This document shows positions 1 to 5,070 of a stretch of 5,070 nt of DNA, piece after piece. Location: positions 1 through 5,070 of the forward strand of contig JBBQCI010000143.1 of assembly GCA_038318565.1 (NCBI GenBank), written 5' to 3'. The notes beneath the pieces were generated by a model, which worked only from the letters and a program-made list of their open reading frames with translations, searched no databases and was not told where the DNA came from. The stretch comes from UBA11346 sp038318565 (GTDB taxonomy: Bacteria; Planctomycetota; UBA11346). Positions within the stretch are counted from its first letter, which is position 1. Each line of letters opens with the position of its first letter. A program made the position numbers and the translations under genes.

Positions 1-687
1 CAGGCGTTCTTGGGTGGGGCGGTCGAAGTAGATCATGACGTTCCGGCAGAAAATGACATCGAACTGGCCACGCATCGGCCAGGACACATCCATGAGGTTG
101 AGTCGCGCCAGGCTGACCAGGCGCTTCAGTTCGGGCCGAACCCGCCAGACGCGTGGCGGTCCGCGCTCAACCTGCTCTAGAGCAATGCGCTTATCAGACT
201 CGCTGAGATTGGCGATGCGCTCATCGACGTAGAGCGCTTCCGAAGCGCGGCCCAAAGCCCGGGTGCTGATGTCGGTGGCCAACATGGCGATGTCCCACGC
301 CGACAGGTCCGGCAGGGTGCGGGCCAGACACAAGGCGATGGTGTACGGTTCCTCTCCGGTGGCGGTGGCGGCGCACCACAGGCGTAGGCGACGGCGAGCC
401 GCCAAGGTCGGCAGCACCCGCTTCTCGAAGTCGACGAAATGCTCGGCTTCGCGCAGCCAGAACGTGTGGTTGGTAGTCAGCAGGTCGAGGCAGACGACGA
501 CCTCCGTGCGATCCTCGCGCAGGCGTTTGGCGTAGGCCGGCATGTCGCACTCGAGCTGTCGCAAGCGTTTTCCCAGCCGACTCTCGACCAGGGTCCGCTT
601 GTTTTCGGCCAAATCGATGCCGGCCACCCGCTTCGCCAGTTGCATGATGCTGGTGACGGAATCATCATATGCAGCAGAAGTAGGCAC
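1..687 (-). CDS. cheR: CheR-type chemotaxis protein methyltransferase, 3'-truncated by the window edge
   Basis: This gene encodes a probable SAM-dependent methyltransferase that methylates glutamates on chemoreceptors in the cytoplasm, setting chemotactic adaptation against CheB. The visible 229 residues read through without a stop. An N-terminal helical CheR region (about 10-65, with GIDL near 23-26 and LVESRLGKRLR near 33-43) leads into the hallmark TTNHTFWLREAEHF (71-84); most relatives have FFRE where this has WLRE. The SAM-binding segment is LRLWCAATATGEEPYTIA (101-118), followed by LATDIS (136-141). FDVIFCRNVMIYFD (209-222) is the conserved late methyltransferase strand. Family members have about 270-290 residues, so roughly the last 45 are missing. 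I chose GTG at 687 because it keeps the whole N-terminal helix and lies just behind a good promoter; ATG at 645 (residue 15) is the alternative. No Shine-Dalgarno precedes either. No other che genes are visible, so a non-chemotaxis role in a related signalling cascade is possible. Confidence 0.93.
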   Translation of the reverse strand, partial: MPTSAAYDDSVTSIMQLAKRVAGIDLAENKRTLVESRLGKRLRQLECDMPAYAKRLREDRTEVVVCLDLLTTNHTFWLREAEHFVDFEKRVLPTLAARRRLRLWCAATATGEEPYTIALCLARTLPDLSAWDIAMLATDISTRALGRASEALYVDERIANLSESDKRIALEQVERGPPRVWRVRPELKRLVSLARLNLMDVSWPMRGQFDVIFCRNVMIYFDRPTQERL

Positions 688-693
688 CTGGGG

Positions 694-723
694 AGTATAG
701 CCGGCTTGGCCCCACTTGGTCAA
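694..723 (-). promoter_or_regulatory. Predicted sigma70-type promoter of cheR
   Basis: On the minus strand there is a -35 box TTGACC (complement of 718-723), an 18-bp spacer and a -10 box TATACT (complement of 694-699). Each box differs from consensus at one base. The expected start of transcription, about 7 nt after the -10 box, falls at or beside the GTG codon at 687, which implies a leaderless or nearly leaderless transcript. This is sequence inference only. Confidence 0.6.
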
Positions 724-824
724 GCCCCGGCTTCGCCGCACGCATGAAACCGGTTCCGGCTCGGTCGCGACTTGACTAGCGAGTCCCAAGAGCAACGCAT
801 TGGCCTCAAAGAACCTGCACCCGC

Positions 825-827
825 GAG
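825..827 (+). promoter_or_regulatory. Short Shine-Dalgarno-like AGG before gltA
   Basis: An AGG triplet in the context GCGAGGCC lies 8 nt before ATG at 836. It supports that start over the in-frame TTG at 800, which would add 12 residues not typical of citrate synthases. The match is short and could be chance. A -35-like TTGACT lies at 772-777, but no convincing -10 box follows at the right distance, so I do not call a gltA promoter. Confidence 0.4.
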
Positions 828-835
828 GCCTCATC

Positions 836-2134
836 ATGTCAGGAACCGCTACCCTTACCGTCGACGGAGCTTCGTACGAGCTCCCCACGCTGTCCGGCAG
901 CGAAGGAGAGAAGGCGATCGACATCAGCAAACTGCGCGAACGCAGCGGCTATGTCACCTTCGATCCGGGCCTCGGTAACACCGGCATGTGCAAGTCGTCG
1001 ATCACCTACATCGACGGCGACAAGGGCATCCTGCGCTACCGCGGCATCCCGATCGAGCAGTTCGCACGTCACCCGAACTTCATTGAAGCCGCCTGGTTGC
1101 TGATCTTCGGCCGTCTGCCACAGAGCGAAGAACTGGCTGGGTTCTCTGCCAAGCTGACCGCCAACGCCCCGTTGCACGAGGCGATGCGCCACCATTTCGA
1201 GGGCTTTCCGGTCAATGCCCCGCCGATGGCGGTGGTCTCGGCGATGATCCAGACCCTGGCCTGCTTCCACCACCAGATCCTGGTCTGCGAGGACGACAGC
1301 CAGTTCGAAGAATTGTCCGCCCGCCTGATCTCCAAGGTGCGCACGATCGCCGCGTACGCCTACCGCCGCAGCCAGGGCAAGCCGTTCATCTATCCCGATC
1401 CGCGGCTGCGCTACTGCGCCAACTTCCTGCATATGATGTTCTCCATGCCCTACGACCAGTTCCTGGTCGATCCGGACATCGAGGACGCCTTGAACCTCAT
1501 ATTCATCCTGCATGCCGACCACGAGCAGAACTGCTCGACCACCACGGTGCGGGTGGTCGGCTCGTCGAAGGCGAACCTGTTCGCCTCGTGTGCGGCCGGC
1601 GTCAGCGCCCTGTGGGGACCTCTGCACGGCGGCGCCAACGTCGAAGTCATGGACATGCTCGACGCCATCCACAAGGGCGGCATCACCCCCGAGGCCTACC
1701 TGGCCAAGGCCAAGGACAAGACCAGCGGCGTGCGCCTGATGGGCTTTGGCCACCGGGTTTACAAGAACTACGATCCCCGCGCCAAGCTGCTGCAGCAGGC
1801 CTGTGAGCGCGTGTTCGCCAAGATGGCGCGCAAGGACCCGTTGCTCGACATCGCGCGCAAGCTGGAAGAACTGGCCCTGAAGGACCCGTACTTCGTCGAG
1901 CGCAAGCTCTACCCGAACGTCGACTTCTACAGCGGCATCATCTTCCGCGCGATCGGCATCCCCACCGAGATGTTCACCGTGATGTTCGTGATCGGCCGCC
2001 TACCCGGGTGGATCGCCCAGTGGAAAGAGCAGCACGACATGGATGCCGGCCGCATCGTCCGGCCGCGCCAGATCTACACCGGTGCCACCATCACCGACTA
2101 CGTCCCGATGGACCAGCGCCCGGCCAAGGCCTGA
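836..2134 (+). CDS. gltA: Citrate synthase (hexameric, Gram-negative type)
   Basis: Citrate synthase condenses acetyl-CoA with oxaloacetate to give citrate and CoA, the first step of the TCA cycle, in the cytoplasm. The protein has 432 residues, close to the 427 of E. coli GltA, and aligns with it nearly without gaps by eye. It starts with the small N-terminal beta domain typical of the type II enzyme (TLTVDGASYELP, then FDPGLGNTG). Catalytic residues are in place: His264 in GPLHGGAN, His306 in MGFGHRVYKNYDPRA and Asp363 in YPNVDFYSGI. HADHEQN (226-232) and RPRQIYTG (409-416) are also conserved. Several positions that form the NADH allosteric site in E. coli are changed (His145, Lys182, Pro189, Tyr206), so NADH inhibition may be lost or altered. 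The ATG at 836 fits the family N-terminus. A 2-methylcitrate synthase role is less likely because of the type II N-terminal domain. The tRNA gene follows after 45 bp. Confidence 0.97.
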   Translation: MSGTATLTVDGASYELPTLSGSEGEKAIDISKLRERSGYVTFDPGLGNTGMCKSSITYIDGDKGILRYRGIPIEQFARHPNFIEAAWLLIFGRLPQSEELAGFSAKLTANAPLHEAMRHHFEGFPVNAPPMAVVSAMIQTLACFHHQILVCEDDSQFEELSARLISKVRTIAAYAYRRSQGKPFIYPDPRLRYCANFLHMMFSMPYDQFLVDPDIEDALNLIFILHADHEQNCSTTTVRVVGSSKANLFASCAAGVSALWGPLHGGANVEVMDMLDAIHKGGITPEAYLAKAKDKTSGVRLMGFGHRVYKNYDPRAKLLQQACERVFAKMARKDPLLDIARKLEELALKDPYFVERKLYPNVDFYSGIIFRAIGIPTEMFTVMFVIGRLPGWIAQWKEQHDMDAGRIVRPRQIYTGATITDYVPMDQRPAKA

Positions 2135-2179
2135 CGCTGGACTCGCCCAGGCGAGGCGCTAGAAGGCTGCCTCATACTT

Positions 2180-2255
2180 GGGGACATAGCTCAGTTGGTA
2201 GAGCGGTTCGTTCGCAATGAACAGGTCTGGGGTTCAACTCCCCATGTCTCCACCA
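2180..2255 (+). tRNA. tRNA-Ala, anticodon CGC
   Basis: The 76-nt gene folds into a full cloverleaf. The acceptor stem is GGGGACA (2180-2186) with TGTCTCC (2245-2251) and includes the G3:U70 wobble pair that is the main alanine identity element. The D arm is GCTC/GAGC (2189-2192, 2201-2204) with loop AGTTGGTA. The anticodon stem GTTCG/TGAAC (2206-2210, 2218-2222) closes on a G-U pair, with loop TTCGCAA and anticodon CGC at 2213-2215, reading GCG. The T arm is TGGGG/CCCCA around TTCAACT (2228-2244). The discriminator is A at 2252 and CCA is encoded (2253-2255). The gene lies 45 bp after gltA. CATACT at 2173-2178 resembles a -10 box, but no matching -35 box is seen, so read-through from gltA may contribute to expression. 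A CGC alanine isoacceptor suits a GC-rich genome. Confidence 0.97.
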
Positions 2256-2294
2256 AGCAAAAGACCCGGCCCACAAGGCCGGGTCTTATGCTTG
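2231..2294 (+). repeat. 64-bp direct repeat, copy 1 (tRNA 3' end plus terminator)
   Basis: Copy 1 begins at GGTTCAACTCC in the T arm of tRNA-Ala and runs through CCA and the terminator to ATGCTTG. It matches 2405-2468 at 63 of 64 positions; the one difference is A2260 against T2434. The copies are offset by 174 bp. Flanking bases diverge at once on both sides (TCTGG against ACTCC to the left, CCGGAG against GTGGAA to the right), so the edges are sharp. Confidence 0.95.
2255..2293 (+). terminator. Hairpin terminator after tRNA-Ala
   Basis: An 11-bp perfect stem (AAGACCCGGCC at 2261-2271 with its complement at 2277-2287) closes a CACAA loop. Beyond a single A-A mismatch (2260/2288), five further pairs (2255-2259 with 2289-2293) lengthen the stem to 17 positions. 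Its tail TCTTATGCTT is only moderately U-rich. The first base of the long stem is the last A of the tRNA CCA, so the hairpin follows the tRNA directly. The symmetry would allow termination from both sides. Confidence 0.8.
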
Positions 2295-2404
2295 CCGGAG
2301 ACCAGGGGAGGCTGAGGCACCCACGGCTCGGCAGAGCCTCGCCGGTCGCTCGGCCGTCGGCCATGCTGATGGCCGACTACGGCCAGACGGCCGTACCTCA
2401 CTCC
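2295..2404. other. 110-bp hairpin-rich spacer between the direct repeats
   Basis: I see no gene here. The stretch is dense in inverted repeats. GGCTC-GGCA-GAGCC lies at 2325-2338, and GAGGCT (2308-2313) could instead pair with AGCCTC (2335-2340). GTCGGCCAT-GCTG-ATGGCCGAC at 2356-2377 is a perfect 9-bp stem, which can alternatively become a 13-bp stem with a 3-nt bulge through GGCCGT (2352-2357) and ACGGCC (2379-2384). ACGGCC-AGAC-GGCCGT lies at 2379-2394. CGGCCGT occurs twice (2351-2357, 2388-2394). It could be a REP/MITE-like palindromic element, a structured RNA, or the remnant of an inserted element; nothing decides between these. Confidence 0.6.
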
Positions 2405-2429
2405 GGTTCAACTCCCCATGTCTCCACCA
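2405..2429 (+). pseudogene. Partial tRNA-Ala copy, 3' end only
   Basis: These 25 nt equal the last 25 nt of the tRNA-Ala gene, from the last two bases of the 5' T-stem strand through the T loop, acceptor strand and CCA. The upstream bases CTCC cannot rebuild the T stem, and no D arm, anticodon arm or 5' acceptor strand precedes it, so it cannot make a tRNA. A 3' tRNA fragment beside an intact copy is the usual footprint of integration into a tRNA gene, though segmental duplication could also explain it. Confidence 0.85.
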
Positions 2430-2468
2430 AGCATAAGACCCGGCCCACAAGGCCGGGTCTTATGCTTG
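2405..2468 (+). repeat. 64-bp direct repeat, copy 2
   Basis: Second copy of the tRNA 3' end and terminator block (partner at 2231-2294), identical except T2434. It ends 12 bp before the stop codon of the leftward gene at 2480, so it lies between converging transcription units. Confidence 0.95.
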
Positions 2469-2473
2469 GTGGA
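2423..2473. terminator. Perfect 23-bp inverted repeat, likely bidirectional terminator
   Basis: The arms 2423-2445 and 2451-2473 are perfectly complementary over 23 bp around a CACAA loop. The left arm starts with TCCACC of the tRNA remnant and the right arm ends with its mirror image GGTGGA. T2434 repairs the A-A mismatch seen in copy 1. It begins 7 bp beyond the stop codon of the leftward gene, whose transcript would fold the same stem, so it probably ends that transcript and may stop any read-through from gltA/tRNA. The U tract is modest in both directions. Confidence 0.75.
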
Positions 2474-2479
2474 AAGCTG

Positions 2480-2941
2480 TCACTTCAGTTTCAGCGCCAA
2501 GCGCTCCAGCACCTGAACCTCGGCGAGCGCCTCTTTCAGCGCTAGGCCGACCATCTTGCGCAGGCTTTCGGCCTCCTGCTTATCAATGATGCCGTCTTCC
2601 AGAACGCTTTGAATCTCTAGCACCAGCTGACTTTCGCGGATGTCGCCGCGCGCCTGATGCGAGACGAAGTCCTGCAGGTCCTTGGCGGTGAGCTCGCCAG
2701 TCGCCGATTTGGCTGCATCAAGGCGGAAGGCGTCGGCGATGCGCGTGGTGCCGTATTCGCGAGTCTCGTGCTTGGCGAGATGCAGCACTGCAACGACACT
2801 GAGGTCAGCCAAGCGTTTCTGTCCAGTCAGTACCTGGACCCAGCGCCGGGCCGAACGCGGATCGCGCTCGATGACTAGAGCCAGTTCGGTCATCGGCATG
2901 CGTTCGACGGTACTGACTAAAGCGTTCAAGAGTCGTTGCAT
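2480..2941 (-). CDS. Hypothetical protein, possibly a phage CII-like regulator
   Basis: This gene encodes 153 residues from ATG at 2941; the frame extends to 3028, but that would overlap pth. I do not recognise it with certainty. The N-terminal half (about residues 1-70) looks helical and could hold a helix-turn-helix (ELALVIERDPRSARRWVQVLTGQKRLADLSVVAVLHLA). The C-terminal half (about 105-153) is amphipathic helix with DGIIDKQEAESLRKMV followed by leucine-rich, coiled-coil-like sequence ending in LALKLK. This layout, with a DG-x-I-x4-E step before the last helix, recalls the phage regulatory CII family (Phage_CP76), but this is an impression without a search. No signal peptide or membrane segment is seen. 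It is divergent from pth across 52 bp, has no strong Shine-Dalgarno, and is followed by the perfect inverted repeat. The overlapping open frame on the other strand (2682-2993) looks like its shadow. Confidence 0.7.
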   Translation of the reverse strand: MQRLLNALVSTVERMPMTELALVIERDPRSARRWVQVLTGQKRLADLSVVAVLHLAKHETREYGTTRIADAFRLDAAKSATGELTAKDLQDFVSHQARGDIRESQLVLEIQSVLEDGIIDKQEAESLRKMVGLALKEALAEVQVLERLALKLK

Positions 2942-2993
2942 GACAGATGCTGGTGCCCCTGGCGCGGATCGCAACGTACGCACGATCACTCTC

Positions 2994-3626
2994 GTGCGCA
3001 TCATCCTTGGCATCGGCAACATCGGCAATCAGTACACCGGCACCCGTCACAACGTCGGCTTCGACGTGATCGACGAGCTGGCCCGCCGGCATCAGGTCGG
3101 CAGTTGGGGCCGCAAACATCACGCCCAAATCGCCTCGTGGCGTTCGGATCATGGCCCGGTTCTGCTGGTGAAACCCGAGACCTACGTCAACGGTTCCGGT
3201 GAGGCAGTACAGGCATTGCTCGCTTTCCACCAGGCCGCGCCAGCCGATCTGCTGGTGGTGGTCGATGACCTCAATCTGGCCCTCGGCACCCTGCGGCTGC
3301 GGGCGGACGGCAGTGCTGGCGGCCATAACGGACTACGGGATATCGAGTCCCGCATTGGCACCGCATATCCTCGGCTCCGCGTCGGCATAGGTGCACCTGC
3401 CGGGACTGGAGACGCCCAGATCCAGCATGTTCTTGGCCGATGGAGCGAGCCAGAACGCAGCGATGTCCGTGATATGTTGGCCAAAACAGCCAATTGCGCG
3501 GAGCGGTGGCTGGCCGATGGCGTGGTCGTGGCATGTTCGTTCAACGGGCCGCTGCGACCACCACCGCCCAAGCCGAAACCACCTCGTCCGTCACCACCGG
3601 GTGTGCCAGACGTTCCTCTGGCATAA
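2994..3626 (+). CDS. pth: Peptidyl-tRNA hydrolase with proline-rich C-terminal tail
   Basis: Pth cleaves the ester bond of peptidyl-tRNAs released from stalled ribosomes, freeing tRNA for reuse in the cytoplasm. The 210-residue protein has the family signatures in order: GIGNIGNQYTGTRHNVGF (6-23), LVKPETYVNGSGEAV (58-72), VVDDLNL (89-95), GSAGGHNGLRDIESRIGT (106-123) and RLRVGIGAP (127-135). Residues matching the E. coli active site are Asn9, His19, Asn66, Asp91 and Asn112. Small oddities are GNIG for the usual GNPG and GIGAP for GIGRP. Family length is about 185-200; the excess is a proline-rich tail (187-208, with PPPPKPKPP). The GTG start puts VRIILGIGN exactly where relatives have M-K-L-I-V-G-L-G-N. 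The in-frame ATG at 2940 (18 extra residues) has an AAGAG upstream at a fair distance and is the alternative. A further upstream extension would be antisense to the leftward gene. The kinase gene follows after 59 bp and might be co-transcribed. Confidence 0.93.
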   Translation: MRIILGIGNIGNQYTGTRHNVGFDVIDELARRHQVGSWGRKHHAQIASWRSDHGPVLLVKPETYVNGSGEAVQALLAFHQAAPADLLVVVDDLNLALGTLRLRADGSAGGHNGLRDIESRIGTAYPRLRVGIGAPAGTGDAQIQHVLGRWSEPERSDVRDMLAKTANCAERWLADGVVVACSFNGPLRPPPPKPKPPRPSPPGVPDVPLA

Positions 3627-3685
3627 GCCGCGCTTCGCTACATCTCTCTGCCACCAACGGTGCGGCACGTTACGCTCGTAGCCAT

Positions 3686-5070
3686 ATGCCGATGCGCTGT
3701 CATTCCTGTGCCACTCTATTGCCGGCAGGCCACACCGGAGCCTGCCCGTCCTGTGGCGTCGACGACCCGTCGCGAACCGCGGTGATGACGCTGCCTGGAC
3801 CGATTACGATCGACCCGCGTGGTGATGTCCTGACCCCGCTGGGTGGCAGCGGACAGGATCCGGTGCTTGGCGACCGCATCGCCGGCTGCCTCATCGAAGC
3901 GGTGATCGGCCAAGGCGGCATGGGCCGGGTCTATCGCGCCACCCACGAGGGATTGGGCAAGGCCGTTGCGGTTAAGGTGTTGAACGCCTCGTTGATCGCC
4001 AACGCCACCTTCGTCGAACGATTCCTGCGCGAAGCCCGGGCCGCCGCCCAGCTCGACCATCCTAACGTTGTGCGCATCCTCAACGCGGGCGAGGACGGAC
4101 ATCGCCATTTCATCGTCATGGATCTGGTGGTCGGCGAAAACCTGCGCAGCTTCCTGCGTCGCGAAGGGCGCATGGAGCGCAGCGAGGCCCTGCGCTTGGC
4201 TACCTCGGTAGCCCACGCCCTGGCCGCCGCCCATGAACTCGGCCTGGTCCACCGCGATATCAAGCCCGACAACATCATGATCGATGAGGACGGCGGCGGC
4301 GTGAAGGTGGCCGACTTCGGTCTCGCCCGCCAGGTCACCGGCGGAAGTGACATCACCGGCGAAGGCATGGCCTGTGGCACGCCGCCCTACATGAGCCCCG
4401 AGCAGATCGCCGGCCATCCGGTCGATGGTCGCAGCGACCTCTACAGTCTCGGCATCGTCTTTTACGAATGCCTGGCTGGTCGCCGACCATTCAACGCCCA
4501 GGACATCCTCGGCTGGCTCGAATGCCATACCCGGATGGAACCTGAGCCGCTGCGCCGGCACGTCCCGGATCTGCCCGACGAGCTGTCCGAGGTGATTATG
4601 CGCCTGTTGGCCAAGCGACCGGAGGATCGCTATGCCGATGCCCGAGAGCTGCTCACCGATCTGCAGTTCCTCGGTGGCGACGAACCCAAATCGCGCGAGA
4701 CGACGCGGCGCAGTTCACGCCTCGAACTGCAGCCGACCGGCATCAAGCGGTTACATCTTTTACTCAGCCAGGGTGTCGAGGAAGGCGCGGTCTCCATCCA
4801 TATCGAACCGTTGAGCGGTGGGGCCGGGCGAGTGCGCATGCGCGTACGCAGCGGCCTCAAGGAAGTCGAGCGCTTGACCAGTGGCAGTTTCCGCCAGCTG
4901 CTCGACGCCTGTCGCAGCGCCGCCGGCCACGCCACGCCCGAAGTCGATGGCCCGATCGAAGGCGTGGTCGAGTTCGATCACGAGATGCAACGGCGCCAAG
5001 CCAAGCTGACCATGGCCCCGACCCTGACCGGTCCACGGGCGGCGCTCCGCCTGATGGGCTTGGTCAAACC
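3686..5070 (+). CDS. Zinc-ribbon Ser/Thr protein kinase fused to a GspE/PilB-like N-terminal domain, 3'-truncated
   Basis: The 461 visible residues form three parts. First is a small zinc ribbon, Cys5-x2-Cys8 and Cys20-x2-Cys23. Second is a complete Hanks-type kinase domain (about 62-330): glycine loop GQGGMGRVY (75-83), Lys97 in AVKV, Glu116 in helix C, catalytic loop HRDIKPDN (189-196), DFG at 210-212, GTPPYMSPEQ (231-240) and Asp251 in RSDLYSLG. All catalytic residues are present, so it should phosphorylate Ser/Thr. Third, after a basic linker rich in Arg and Ser (335-351), residues 352-461 match the pattern of the region before the P-loop in GspE/PilB/TadA secretion ATPases: LLLSQGVEEGAVSIHIEP (358-375), GRVRMRVRSGLKEVERL (381-397) and TLTGPRAALRLM (446-457). 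Whether Walker motifs follow lies beyond the window. No membrane segment is seen so far. ATG at 3686 just precedes the zinc ribbon; no Shine-Dalgarno is visible. Confidence 0.9.
   Translation, partial: MPMRCHSCATLLPAGHTGACPSCGVDDPSRTAVMTLPGPITIDPRGDVLTPLGGSGQDPVLGDRIAGCLIEAVIGQGGMGRVYRATHEGLGKAVAVKVLNASLIANATFVERFLREARAAAQLDHPNVVRILNAGEDGHRHFIVMDLVVGENLRSFLRREGRMERSEALRLATSVAHALAAAHELGLVHRDIKPDNIMIDEDGGGVKVADFGLARQVTGGSDITGEGMACGTPPYMSPEQIAGHPVDGRSDLYSLGIVFYECLAGRRPFNAQDILGWLECHTRMEPEPLRRHVPDLPDELSEVIMRLLAKRPEDRYADARELLTDLQFLGGDEPKSRETTRRSSRLELQPTGIKRLHLLLSQGVEEGAVSIHIEPLSGGAGRVRMRVRSGLKEVERLTSGSFRQLLDACRSAAGHATPEVDGPIEGVVEFDHEMQRRQAKLTMAPTLTGPRAALRLMGLVK

Noticed and set aside
772..800. gltA promoter with TTGACT as the -35 box
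   Set aside because: The hexamer 17 bp downstream is ACGCAT, a poor -10 box, so the call is not supportable.
839..1753. Long minus-strand open frame (304 codons) across gltA
   Set aside because: It is antisense to a clear citrate synthase with all catalytic residues; the translation is low-complexity and matches no family I know. Long antisense frames are common in GC-rich coding DNA.
2142..2155. Small hairpin CTCGCC-CA-GGCGAG after gltA as a terminator
   Set aside because: The stem is only 5-6 bp, the loop is strained and no U run follows, so it is unlikely to end gltA transcription.
2231..2468. CRISPR array
   Set aside because: There are only two copies, the repeat is 64 bp and derived from a tRNA and terminator, and there is no spacer series.
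2195..2545. Plus-strand open frame over the tRNA and repeats
   Set aside because: It overlaps the tRNA gene and both hairpins; the translation repeats because of the direct repeat and has no protein-like features.
2682..2993. N-terminal extension of pth by about 104 residues
   Set aside because: It would lie antisense to the leftward gene, shows no domain, and Pth proteins begin right at the RIILGIGN strand.
3716..4561. Minus-strand open frame (281 codons) across the kinase
   Set aside because: It is fully antisense to the kinase domain, whose motifs are all intact; it is a composition-driven shadow.

Overview
The window is about 5 kb of GC-rich bacterial DNA holding five protein-coding genes (two cut by the window ends), one tRNA gene, and a short, unusual repeat-rich stretch. 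I suspect a Planctomycetota or PVC-like bacterium, or another GC-rich lineage with many Hanks-type kinases. The clues are a zinc-ribbon Ser/Thr kinase, mostly weak Shine-Dalgarno sequences, a proline-rich tail on Pth and a proteobacterial-type but divergent citrate synthase. This placement is inference only.

Left part (1-2134): the 5' part of a CheR-type chemotaxis methyltransferase gene runs leftward off the window. Its best promoter puts the transcription start on the GTG start codon, so its mRNA may be leaderless. Divergent from it, 148 bp away, is a complete citrate synthase gene (gltA), the entry enzyme of the TCA cycle.

Middle (2135-2480): 45 bp after gltA lies a complete tRNA-Ala(CGC) gene with encoded CCA and the G3:U70 alanine identity pair, followed by a strong hairpin terminator. 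The last 25 nt of the tRNA plus the whole terminator (64 bp) occur again 174 bp downstream with one mismatch, and 110 bp of nested GGCC hairpins lie between the copies. In the second copy the hairpin is a perfect 23-bp inverted repeat that also mirrors the tRNA 3' end. This looks like the scar of a tRNA-targeted integration or duplication, and it also sits where rightward and leftward transcription units converge.

Right part (2480-5070): a small leftward gene of unproven function, possibly a phage CII-like regulator, is divergent from peptidyl-tRNA hydrolase (pth). Fifty-nine bp after pth starts a long rightward gene that leaves the window. It encodes a zinc ribbon, a complete Hanks-type Ser/Thr kinase domain, and then a domain closely resembling the N-terminal region of GspE/PilB type II secretion and type IV pilus ATPases. 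That kinase-secretion ATPase domain fusion is the most interesting protein in the window. The genes do not form one pathway: the window mixes housekeeping functions (TCA cycle, tRNA-Ala, peptidyl-tRNA recycling) with signalling genes (CheR, kinase).
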